Of a stretch of 64,000 bases of DNA, positions 17,835 through 25,170 are shown one piece after another. Origin of the DNA: Cribrihabitans marinus (GTDB taxonomy: Bacteria > Pseudomonadota > Alphaproteobacteria > Rhodobacterales > Rhodobacteraceae). The translations under genes were made by a program, and so were the position numbers. Every line of letters starts with the position of its first letter. Positions within the stretch are counted from its first letter, which is position 1. The stretch is taken from assembly GCF_900109035.1 (NCBI RefSeq), contig NZ_FNYD01000001.1:186001-250000 (forward strand), written 5' to 3'. Below the pieces are notes generated by a model. The model was given only the letters and a program-made list of their open reading frames with translations, ran no database searches and was not told the DNA's origin.

Positions 17835-18125
17835 ATGAATGATCTGATCCGGCTCGCCAAATGGCAGCCGTCTGGCGACAACCTGTTCCGCAAGCATCCC
17901 CTGACCGAGCGTGAGATCTTTCGCCTGAGGATCAACGCCGCCCGCCGGGTCCGGCACAAGCGGCGCATTCTCCGGCTGGGACTTGGCGCCATTCGAAGGG
18001 TCTTGCGCCGATGGGCCCGACCGGGCGCAAAACTGCGGGTGCGCCTCCGCGGGCCCAGAGCGATTACGGCCTCAGCGCGTCCTCCAGCACTGTCCGGACC
18101 GTCTCGCGCGGGACATCCGAGGTGA
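17835..18125 (+). pseudogene. Short ORF divergent from the LysR gene, possible gene remnant
   Basis: This 96-codon frame begins MNDLIRLAKWQPSGDN, which resembles the N terminus of nitroreductase-type flavoproteins (a segment like LARWAPSGDN before a QPWRF motif). The resemblance stops there. The remainder is an Arg-rich stretch without recognisable domain, and it runs through the inverted repeat at 18012-18057 and into the 3' end of aroB on the other strand. I therefore read it as a possible start of a deleted gene rather than an intact protein. The homology is recalled by eye and is weak. Confidence 0.3.
18012..18057 (-). terminator. Inverted repeat after aroB
   Basis: TGGGCCCG (18012-18019) and CGGGCCCA (18050-18057) form 8-bp arms, with further pairing of GGCGC and GCGCC inside. 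It begins 7 bp beyond the aroB stop on the minus strand. No T-tract follows, so it is a possible terminator or mRNA-end structure. Confidence 0.45.
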
Positions 18126-19173
18126 CGAAGGCCCGGCCGATCCCGCGCGCCAGAACGAAGCGCAGCTTGCCATCGACGACCTTCTTGTCCTGTCCCATCA
18201 GGTCCAGCAGGGCGTCGGCGCCGGGCAGGTCGCCAGGAATGTCGGCCAGGTCGGTCTTCAGGCCCATCGCGCGCAGATGTGCCCGCACGCGGCTGGGATC
18301 CTCCTGGCTGCACAGGCCCATCCGCCCCGACAGCTCGAAGGCCAGTGCACAGCCGATGGCCACGCCCTCGCCATGCAGCAGCCGGTCGGAATAGCCGGTG
18401 GCCGCTTCGAGCGCGTGACAGAACGTGTGCCCGAGGTTCAGCAGCGCGCGGTCGCCCTGCTCGGTCTCGTCGCGGACCACGATCTCGGCCTTCATCTGGA
18501 CCGAGCGCGCCACCGCCTGCGACCGCGCGGCCATGTCGCCGCCGGCCATCGCGGGGCCGTTGGCCTCGAGCCAGGCAAAGAAATCCGCGTCGCCCAGCAG
18601 ACCGTATTTGACCACTTCGCCATAGCCCGCCAGGAAATCGCGAGGCGCCAGCGAGGACAGCACGGCGGTATCGGCCAGCACCAGCGCCGGCTGGTGGAAC
18701 GCGCCGATCAGGTTCTTGCCCTGCGGCGCGTTGATGCCGGTCTTGCCGCCCACCGAACTGTCCACCTGCGCCAGAAGCGAGGTCGGGATCTGCACGAACC
18801 GGACGCCACGGCGCAGGATCGCGGCGGCAAAGCCGGCCAGATCCCCGATCACCCCGCCGCCCAGGGCCACGACCACGTCGCGCCGTTCGACCTTCTGTTC
18901 GAGCAGCCATTCGACCGCCCGCTCCAGCTGCGCCCAGCCCTTGGTGGCCTCCCCGGGCGGCAGCGCCAGCGCGACCATCTCGATGCCGGCCGCGTCCAAC
19001 CCTGTGCGAAGCGCGTCGAGATGCAGCCCGGCCACGGTCTCGTCGGTCAGCACCGCCACGCGCGGGCGCGCCAGAAACGGCGCGATGCGCTCACCTGCTT
19101 GGGGGAGCAGGTCCGGCCCGATCTCGACGTCATAGGCCCGCAGGCCCAGATCGACATGAACAGTCTGGTGCAT
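18064..19173 (-). CDS. aroB: 3-dehydroquinate synthase
   Basis: AroB converts DAHP to 3-dehydroquinate, the second step of the shikimate pathway. The 369-residue product has the NAD-binding ALGGGVIGDLAGFAA and the signature PTSLLAQVDSSVGGKTGIN. The metal ligands follow in GYGEVVKYGLL, NLGHTFCHALE and HGEGVAIG. The ATG at 19173 overlaps the aroK stop by one base, so the two genes are translationally coupled. Confidence 0.96.
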   Translation of the reverse strand: MHQTVHVDLGLRAYDVEIGPDLLPQAGERIAPFLARPRVAVLTDETVAGLHLDALRTGLDAAGIEMVALALPPGEATKGWAQLERAVEWLLEQKVERRDVVVALGGGVIGDLAGFAAAILRRGVRFVQIPTSLLAQVDSSVGGKTGINAPQGKNLIGAFHQPALVLADTAVLSSLAPRDFLAGYGEVVKYGLLGDADFFAWLEANGPAMAGGDMAARSQAVARSVQMKAEIVVRDETEQGDRALLNLGHTFCHALEAATGYSDRLLHGEGVAIGCALAFELSGRMGLCSQEDPSRVRAHLRAMGLKTDLADIPGDLPGADALLDLMGQDKKVVDGKLRFVLARGIGRAFVTSDVPRETVRTVLEDALRP

Positions 19174-19760
19174 CAGATCCGTCTCAACACATCCGGCCGG
19201 GTCAGGAGCGCCGCAATCACCCGGTCCACCATCTCCTCGATCGCGGCATCGCCGTCGGACACCACGGTCAGATCGGCCTGCGAATAGAACGGCACACGGG
19301 CCTCGAAAAGCCCCGAAAGCGTCGCCCGCGGATCGGCGGTGCGCAGCAGCGGCCGCGTATCCTTGTGCCGGACCCGGTTCCACAGAACGTCCAGATCGGC
19401 ATTCAGCCAGACAGACGCGCCGCGCTCGGAGATCATCTTGCGGTTCTCGGCGGACAGGAAGGCCCCGCCCCCGGTCGACAGCACGCCGCGCGCCTCGTTC
19501 AGCAGCCGGCCGATCACCTGGCTTTCCTTGCGGCGAAAGAACTTCTCGCCATCGCGGGCGAAGATCTCGGGAATGGACATGTTGGCCGCCGATTCGATCT
19601 CGGCGTCGCTGTCGAGGAACGGCACGCCCAGCCGCGCGGCCAAGGCCCGTCCAACGGCGGTCTTTCCCGCGCCCATCATGCCCACCATCACCACGGTCTT
19701 GCGCAGTTCGAACGCCGCGGCGGCCGGGTCCGGGACCGTATTATGCTCAATTCCGCTCAT
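19173..19760 (-). CDS. aroK: Shikimate kinase
   Basis: AroK phosphorylates shikimate at the 3-position with ATP. The 195-residue product carries the P-loop GMMGAGKT at residues 27-34, followed by FLDSDAEIE and FRRKESQVIGRLL, and STGGGAF is the substrate-binding segment. The first 20 residues precede the family core. It is the first gene of the aroK-aroB pair and is divergent from the two small envelope ORFs at 19840. Confidence 0.95.
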   Translation of the reverse strand: MSGIEHNTVPDPAAAAFELRKTVVMVGMMGAGKTAVGRALAARLGVPFLDSDAEIESAANMSIPEIFARDGEKFFRRKESQVIGRLLNEARGVLSTGGGAFLSAENRKMISERGASVWLNADLDVLWNRVRHKDTRPLLRTADPRATLSGLFEARVPFYSQADLTVVSDGDAAIEEMVDRVIAALLTRPDVLRRI

Positions 19761-19839
19761 TCCCCCGTGAATGACGTGATCTTGCCGAAAAGGCCAGTTA
19801 TAACTTGGTCAAAACACGAAAATGGGGCAGCGTTTCATC

Positions 19840-19989
19840 ATGGGTCGTCTTGTAAAATTCCTTGTCTATATCGTCTGCCTGTCCATCATCGGGCTGGTCG
19901 GATACGCCTATGTCGGGCCGTTCTTCGGCGTCGACTTTTCCGCGCCGCAAGAAGAGGTGCGGCAACCGGTGGTTCTGGATGCGGATTAA
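19840..19989 (+). CDS. 49-residue single-pass membrane protein
   Basis: The ATG at 19840 opens MGRLVKFLVYIVCLSIIGLV, a hydrophobic helix ending about residue 26. An acidic-rich tail (FSAPQEEVRQPVVLDAD) follows, giving 49 residues. Its last 11 bp overlap the start of the next gene, which suggests translational coupling. The hydrophobic N terminus with a soluble C-terminal tail fits a small inner-membrane protein. I do not recognise the family. Confidence 0.7.
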   Translation: MGRLVKFLVYIVCLSIIGLVGYAYVGPFFGVDFSAPQEEVRQPVVLDAD

Positions 19990-21478
19990 GCAGGCCGTAT
20001 TTCCCCTGCTGCTGCCGATGGGCGCCGTCGCGCAGCAGCCCCTGTCGGCGATCGACTGGCTGAACCAGCCACCGCCGGTCGAACTGCCGGGGACCGTGCT
20101 GCTCGAGCCGCCGGTGACGCCCTCGGCGCTGCGGCCCGAGGTCGAGGTCACGCCGCTCGAATCGCTGTCGGTTCCCGTGGGGCTGGTGGGCACCGACGTC
20201 ACCGGGCTGCCGGCCGATCTGTGGCGCGGCAGCGACGTGGCCCGGATCGAGGAGCTGCTGGATACGGTGGCCGTGCGCGACGTGCCGGCGATGCAATCCC
20301 TGCTCTACACGCTGCTCCTGTCGGAGAGCGGCGCGCCCAGCGGCACCGGCGCGGGCGAGCGGCTGCTGCTGGCGCGGATCGACCGGCTGATGGATCTGGG
20401 CGCCGTGGACGCGGCGCAGGAGCTGGCCCAGGTTGCCGGCCCAACCGCCAGCCCCGACCGGTTCGCCCGCTGGTTCGACGCCACGCTGCTGACCGGGGAC
20501 GAGGATCGCAGCTGCAAGGCACTGGCGGCCGAGCCGCACCTGTCGCGGGACTATGCCGCGCGGATCTTCTGTGCCGCCCGACTCGGCGACTGGCAATCGG
20601 CGGCGCTGACGCTGGAGGCTGCGCATGCGCTGGATATCCTGCCTTCGCACAAGCTCGATCTGCTCGACCGCTTTCTCAGCCCCGAGATCTATGACGGCGC
20701 GCCGCCCCTGCCACGCCCCGACGCGCCCGACCCGCTGGCGTTCCGCCTGCATGAATCGATCGGCGAACGGCTGAACACCGCGACCCTGCCGCAACCCTTT
20801 GCCGTTGCGGACCTGCGCGACATCGCGGGCTGGAAGGCCCAGGTCGAGGCGGCCGAACGGCTGGCGCGCACCGGCGCGCTGACGCCCAATCACCTGCTGG
20901 GGCTCTATACCGCGCGTCAGCCGGCCGCGTCGGGTGGCGTCTGGGACAGGGTTCAGGCCGTGCAGCGTTTCGAAACCGCGCTGCAGACGGGAAGCCCCGA
21001 GGCTTTGGGCAAGACCCTGCCCGATGCCTGGGCGGCGATGACCGACGCCCGCCTGGAGGTGCCCTTTGCCGAGCTGTTCGCCGAGGCGCTGGCCAAGAGC
21101 GACGCCGGCGGCCTGGCCTGGCGGATCCGGCTGCTGTCGCGCGATTACGAGGCGGCCGCGGCCACACCGCCCGACCAATCCGCCGAGACGCAATTCCTGG
21201 CCGCGATTGCCCAGGGCGAACCGGGCCGCGCCACGCCCCCCGACGCGACGGCGCGGGCCATCACCGCAGGCTTCGATCCAGAGGCCACGCCCCCGGCCGA
21301 GATCAGCCGGATCATCCGGCGCGGGCAGCTGGGCGAGGCGATCCTGCGGGCGATGGCGCTGCTGGCGTCGGGCGATCCGGGCGATCTGAGCGATGCCCTG
21401 GCCACGTTCCGTGCGGTCGGGCTGGAAGACACGGCCCGGCGGGCGGGTTTGCAGCTGATGCTGCTGGACAGGGGCTGA
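19979..21478 (+). CDS. Exported protein of unknown function, 499 residues
   Basis: The start at 19979 gives MRIKQAVFPLLLPMGAVAQQ, a short signal peptide. After a Pro-rich segment (WLNQPPPVELPG, LLEPPVTPSAL) the rest is rich in Ala, Leu and helix-forming residues, with repeated patterns of helical pairs (for example RIDRLMDLGAVDAAQELAQVA), consistent with a periplasmic helical-repeat scaffold. No catalytic motif is seen. Neighbours are aroK upstream (divergent) and xerD 2 bp downstream, so it may be an operon with xerD. Some Rhodobacteraceae annotations call such proteins antifreeze-like, which I think has no basis here. Confidence 0.8.
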   Translation: MRIKQAVFPLLLPMGAVAQQPLSAIDWLNQPPPVELPGTVLLEPPVTPSALRPEVEVTPLESLSVPVGLVGTDVTGLPADLWRGSDVARIEELLDTVAVRDVPAMQSLLYTLLLSESGAPSGTGAGERLLLARIDRLMDLGAVDAAQELAQVAGPTASPDRFARWFDATLLTGDEDRSCKALAAEPHLSRDYAARIFCAARLGDWQSAALTLEAAHALDILPSHKLDLLDRFLSPEIYDGAPPLPRPDAPDPLAFRLHESIGERLNTATLPQPFAVADLRDIAGWKAQVEAAERLARTGALTPNHLLGLYTARQPAASGGVWDRVQAVQRFETALQTGSPEALGKTLPDAWAAMTDARLEVPFAELFAEALAKSDAGGLAWRIRLLSRDYEAAAATPPDQSAETQFLAAIAQGEPGRATPPDATARAITAGFDPEATPPAEISRIIRRGQLGEAILRAMALLASGDPGDLSDALATFRAVGLEDTARRAGLQLMLLDRG

Positions 21479-21480
21479 AC

Positions 21481-22425
21481 ATGCCGGGTCCGGCCACACA
21501 GGAGCAATGGATCTCGACCTTTCTGGAAGCGCAGGCTGCCGAGTTGGGCGCGGCCACGAACACGCTTCTGGCCTATGGCCGCGACCTCAAGGACTTTGCC
21601 GCCTGGCTGGCGCGCAAGAGCAGCGACCTGGCTCAGGCCGACCGCGACCTGGTCGAGGCCTATCTGATCGACTGCGATGCCCAGGGGCTGGCGCGCGCCA
21701 CCCGCGCGCGGCGCCTGTCGGCGGTCAAGCAGATCTACCGCTTCGCTTTCGAGGAAGGCTGGCGCGCGGACAACCCCGCCATCCAGATCAAGGGGCCGGG
21801 CCGCCAGAAACGCCTGCCCAAGACGCTGGATGTGCCCGAGGTGGACCGGCTCCTCGCCGCCGCGCGCAGCACCGGGCGCAGCGCGGCTGACCGGCTGCGC
21901 AACACCTGCCTGATGGAGCTGCTCTATGCCACGGGCATGCGGGTGAGCGAACTTGTCTCGCTGCCGGTCACGGCGGCGCGGGGCGATCCGCGCATGCTGC
22001 TGATCATGGGCAAGGGTGGCAAGGAACGCATGGTGCCGCTGTCTCCGCCGGCCCGCACCGCACTGAGCGACTGGCTGTCAGCCCGCGACGAGACCGAAGA
22101 CGAGGCCACGGCCCGGGGCGTGCCGCGGTCGCGGTTCCTGTTCCCGTCGCGCGGCAAGTCGGGCCATCTGACGCGGCACCGGTTCTACATGCTGATCAAG
22201 GAACTGGCCGTGGCCGGCGGCGTGGCGCCCGGAAAGGTGACGCCACACACGCTGCGCCATGCCTTTGCCACGCATCTGCTGGCCAACGGCGCCGACCTGC
22301 GCTCGATCCAGACCCTGCTGGGCCATGCCGATGTTGCCACCACCGAGATCTATACCCATGTTCTCGAGGAACGGCTGGCCGATCTGGTGCTGGAACACCA
22401 CCCGCTGGTCAAGGACAGGGGCTAA
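21481..22425 (+). CDS. xerD: Tyrosine recombinase XerD
   Basis: This 314-residue recombinase has an N-terminal SAM-like core-binding domain (about 1-110) and a catalytic domain. Catalytic residues are visible: Arg154 in GMRVSEL, His256 and Arg259 in HTLRHAF, His282 in LLGHADV and the nucleophile Tyr291 in TEIYTHV. With XerC it resolves chromosome dimers at dif. There is no integrase-like flank, so it is the housekeeping enzyme and not a mobile element. Confidence 0.93.
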   Translation: MPGPATQEQWISTFLEAQAAELGAATNTLLAYGRDLKDFAAWLARKSSDLAQADRDLVEAYLIDCDAQGLARATRARRLSAVKQIYRFAFEEGWRADNPAIQIKGPGRQKRLPKTLDVPEVDRLLAAARSTGRSAADRLRNTCLMELLYATGMRVSELVSLPVTAARGDPRMLLIMGKGGKERMVPLSPPARTALSDWLSARDETEDEATARGVPRSRFLFPSRGKSGHLTRHRFYMLIKELAVAGGVAPGKVTPHTLRHAFATHLLANGADLRSIQTLLGHADVATTEIYTHVLEERLADLVLEHHPLVKDRG

Positions 22426-22486
22426 CCCCTTGAACGCGAACCCCGCCGCCCCCATAAGAGTGCGGTAATCTACAATCGAAAGAGCA

Positions 22487-23794
22487 ATGGACCCGACCTT
22501 ACCCGCCCTCGACGGCGCCTTCTGGATCACCTGCGGCGCGATCCTGTTCCTTCTCGTCCTGTCTGGCTTCTTCTCCGGCTCGGAAACCGCGCTGACCGCC
22601 GCGTCGCGCGGCAAGCTGCGGGCGCAGGCCGACAAGGGGTCGCGCGGGGCGCAGCGCGCGCTGCTGATCACCGAAGACAACGAGCGCCTGATCGGATCGG
22701 TGCTGCTGGGCAACAACCTGGTCAACATCCTCGCCGCTTCGCTGGCCACCGCGCTGTTCACGCGGATCTTCGGCGAAAGCGGCGTGGCGCTGGCGACGCT
22801 GGTGATGACCATGCTGGTGCTGATCTTCGCCGAGGTGCTGCCCAAGACCTATGCGATCACCAATTCCGAGAAGGCCGCCGCGTTGGTGGCCGCACCGATC
22901 GGGGTGCTGGTCACGCTGTTCGCGCCTGTGGTATCGGCTGTGCGGGTGCTGGTGCGCGGCGTGCTGCGGGTCTTCGGCGTGCGCATCGACCCCGACAGCC
23001 ACATCCTGGCCGTGCGCGAAGAGATCGCCGGGGCGCTGCAGCTGGGCCATTCCGAGGGCGTGGTCGAAAAGGAAGACCGCGACCGCATCCTGGGCGCGCT
23101 GGATCTGGGCGACCGCACGGTCGAAGAGATCATGCTGCACCGCTCGAACATCCAGATGATCGACGCCAACGCCGAGCCCGAGGAGATCCTGCAGCAATGC
23201 CTGCAGAGCCCGCACACGCGCCTGCCGGTGTATCGTGACGAGCCCGAGAACATCATCGGCGTGGTGCATGCCAAGGATCTGTTCCGGGCGATGTACAACC
23301 AGGTCGGCGGCACCGACGGCGATTCCAGCCGGCTCAGGAATTTCGACATCTCGCGGGTCTCGAACGCGCCCTATTTCGTGCCCGAGACCACCACGCTCGA
23401 CGACCAGATGCGCGCCTTTCTGCGGATGCGCAGCCATTTCGCACTGGTGGTGGACGAATACGGATCGCTGCAGGGGCTGATCACGCTCGAGGACATCCTG
23501 GAAGAGATCGTAGGCGAGATCACCGACGAGTTCGACCCCGACAGCGAATTGCAGGTGCAGCGCACCGAGGACGGGCACTTTCTGGTCGACGGCGCGATGA
23601 CGATCCGCGATCTCAACCGCGCCAATGACTGGTCGCTGCCGGATGAAGAGGCCAATACCGTTGCCGGGCTGGTGATCCACGAGGCGCAGATGATCCCGAC
23701 CGTGGGCCAGGTGTTCTCGTTCCACAATTTCCGCTTCGAGGTGACCACGCGCGACGGAAACCGGGTGACGGGCCTGAAGATCCGCCCGCTCTGA
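22487..23794 (+). CDS. CNNM/HlyC-type membrane protein with CBS pair
   Basis: The 435-residue product has an N-terminal DUF21 (CNNM) membrane region of about 180 residues, with GFFSGSETALTAASRGKL near the start. A CBS pair follows (about 200-330), then a C-terminal CorC/HlyC domain ending VTGLKIRPL. Members transport or regulate Mg2+ and Co2+; the old hemolysin label is not indicated. It is co-directional with xerD, 62 bp away, and convergent with the DUF2254 gene. Confidence 0.92.
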   Translation: MDPTLPALDGAFWITCGAILFLLVLSGFFSGSETALTAASRGKLRAQADKGSRGAQRALLITEDNERLIGSVLLGNNLVNILAASLATALFTRIFGESGVALATLVMTMLVLIFAEVLPKTYAITNSEKAAALVAAPIGVLVTLFAPVVSAVRVLVRGVLRVFGVRIDPDSHILAVREEIAGALQLGHSEGVVEKEDRDRILGALDLGDRTVEEIMLHRSNIQMIDANAEPEEILQQCLQSPHTRLPVYRDEPENIIGVVHAKDLFRAMYNQVGGTDGDSSRLRNFDISRVSNAPYFVPETTTLDDQMRAFLRMRSHFALVVDEYGSLQGLITLEDILEEIVGEITDEFDPDSELQVQRTEDGHFLVDGAMTIRDLNRANDWSLPDEEANTVAGLVIHEAQMIPTVGQVFSFHNFRFEVTTRDGNRVTGLKIRPL

Positions 23795-23798
23795 GGGA

Positions 23799-25031
23799 TC
23801 AGACCGCCGCCGCGGCCTCCAGCCGCGCGCGCTCGGACTCCTCGGTCAGCCCGTCCCTTGCACGCGCCAGGCTGCGGGCGGCGCAGTCGGTCGCGGCGCG
23901 CGCCATGCGGTCATCTGCCCGCGCGGCGATCGCGCCCAGGGCGCATTGGATCGCCACCTGCACCTCGACCATGCCGCCGGCATCCCGGGCGATCCGGTCA
24001 AAACTGTCCTCGAACAGCACGCCGGCATCCAGCGCACGGATCCAGACCCGGTCGAACCTGGTCTTGCCCCCGGCTCCCTCGCCGGCCAACAGCAGCAGGG
24101 ACGACAGCCGGTCGACGACGTGGATGGCCGTGCCGGGATCGTTGATGCCCGGCGACAGGGCGCGGCTGGCAATGTCGGCCAGTACCGCGACACCGAACCG
24201 GGGATCCTGCACGAAGGACCGTGCCCGCGCGATGCGGAAGCCCTCGTCATAATCCCGCGACCGGTCCGCGCCCGCCGCGCCGCCGATCCGGGCCAGGACC
24301 TGACCCTCTTGGACGTAATCGCCGGGCAAGGCGAGCACATAGACCTGCGTGTCATCCCCCGCGGCCTGGCTCTGCAGGATGTCGAGAAAGACCTGCTCTA
24401 CATAGCCCGCGCGCCGCGCGGGAACGGGAAAGCCGCCGGGATCGTGCTCCTGCTCCATCTCGCGCGCGCCATAGCATCCCGACGCGCCCAGCGTGCGCAG
24501 GGCGCGCCCGGCGCGCTGCTCGACCTGCGAGACGGTGTTGTTGAGGCTGCCCAGATCCTCCAGATGGGCGATCCAGCGAATGATCGAGACCACGATCATC
24601 ACGATCACCACCGCCGTCACCCCGAACAACGCCACGCTCTCGCGCTCGCCGAAGAACGGCGTATGGCGCAGGACCATCGCGCAGAGCGAGAACAGGAACG
24701 CCCCCACGAACACCGCCAGCACCGAATGGGTCAGCGTGTCGTCCTTGAGGATGACATGGGTGCGCGGGCTCCACTGGGTTTCGGCGGCACGATGGGCCGA
24801 GGTCATCATGGTCAGCGAAAAGATCGTCACCGCCAGCATCGAACTGGCCAGCGTGGCCAGGATCGGATCGACCGAGTCGGCGCCGATGCGTTCGGCCACG
24901 CCCTCGGGGATCAGCCAGTCGAGCTGCTTGGCCAGCAGCACCGACACCACGCTGAGCGCCGCGATCAGCAGCACCCGGACATAGAGCTTGCGCAGGATCT
25001 GCCTGGCCAGCTGGAAAAACATCGAGATCAT
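23799..25031 (-). CDS. DUF2254 membrane protein
   Basis: This 410-residue protein has about four hydrophobic segments in the first 170 residues (from VRVLLIAALSVVSVLLA to VVIVMIVVSIIRWIA). A soluble C-terminal part contains the typical DUF2254 segment SRALSPGINDPGTAIHVVDRL. The ATG at 25031 has AGGGGG upstream. The function is unknown. Its 3' end is 4 bp from the convergent CNNM gene; it is divergent from the FAD dehydrogenase. Confidence 0.85.
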   Translation of the reverse strand: MISMFFQLARQILRKLYVRVLLIAALSVVSVLLAKQLDWLIPEGVAERIGADSVDPILATLASSMLAVTIFSLTMMTSAHRAAETQWSPRTHVILKDDTLTHSVLAVFVGAFLFSLCAMVLRHTPFFGERESVALFGVTAVVIVMIVVSIIRWIAHLEDLGSLNNTVSQVEQRAGRALRTLGASGCYGAREMEQEHDPGGFPVPARRAGYVEQVFLDILQSQAAGDDTQVYVLALPGDYVQEGQVLARIGGAAGADRSRDYDEGFRIARARSFVQDPRFGVAVLADIASRALSPGINDPGTAIHVVDRLSSLLLLAGEGAGGKTRFDRVWIRALDAGVLFEDSFDRIARDAGGMVEVQVAIQCALGAIAARADDRMARAATDCAARSLARARDGLTEESERARLEAAAAV

Positions 25032-25170
25032 TGTGCCCCCTGGTTTCCATCCCGATTTCGACGCCCGGCTGGTCCGTATGCGACACGATCCGTCGCACAG
25101 CGGCAAGCGGCGCGGCACGATCGCCCAAGACTGGCCCGATATCCTGACCCCCAGTCTAGCGGAGCCATCC

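Noticed and set aside
21481-22425. The tyrosine recombinase as the integrase of a mobile element
   Set aside because: It has XerD length and motifs and stands among housekeeping genes, with no attachment repeats or cargo.
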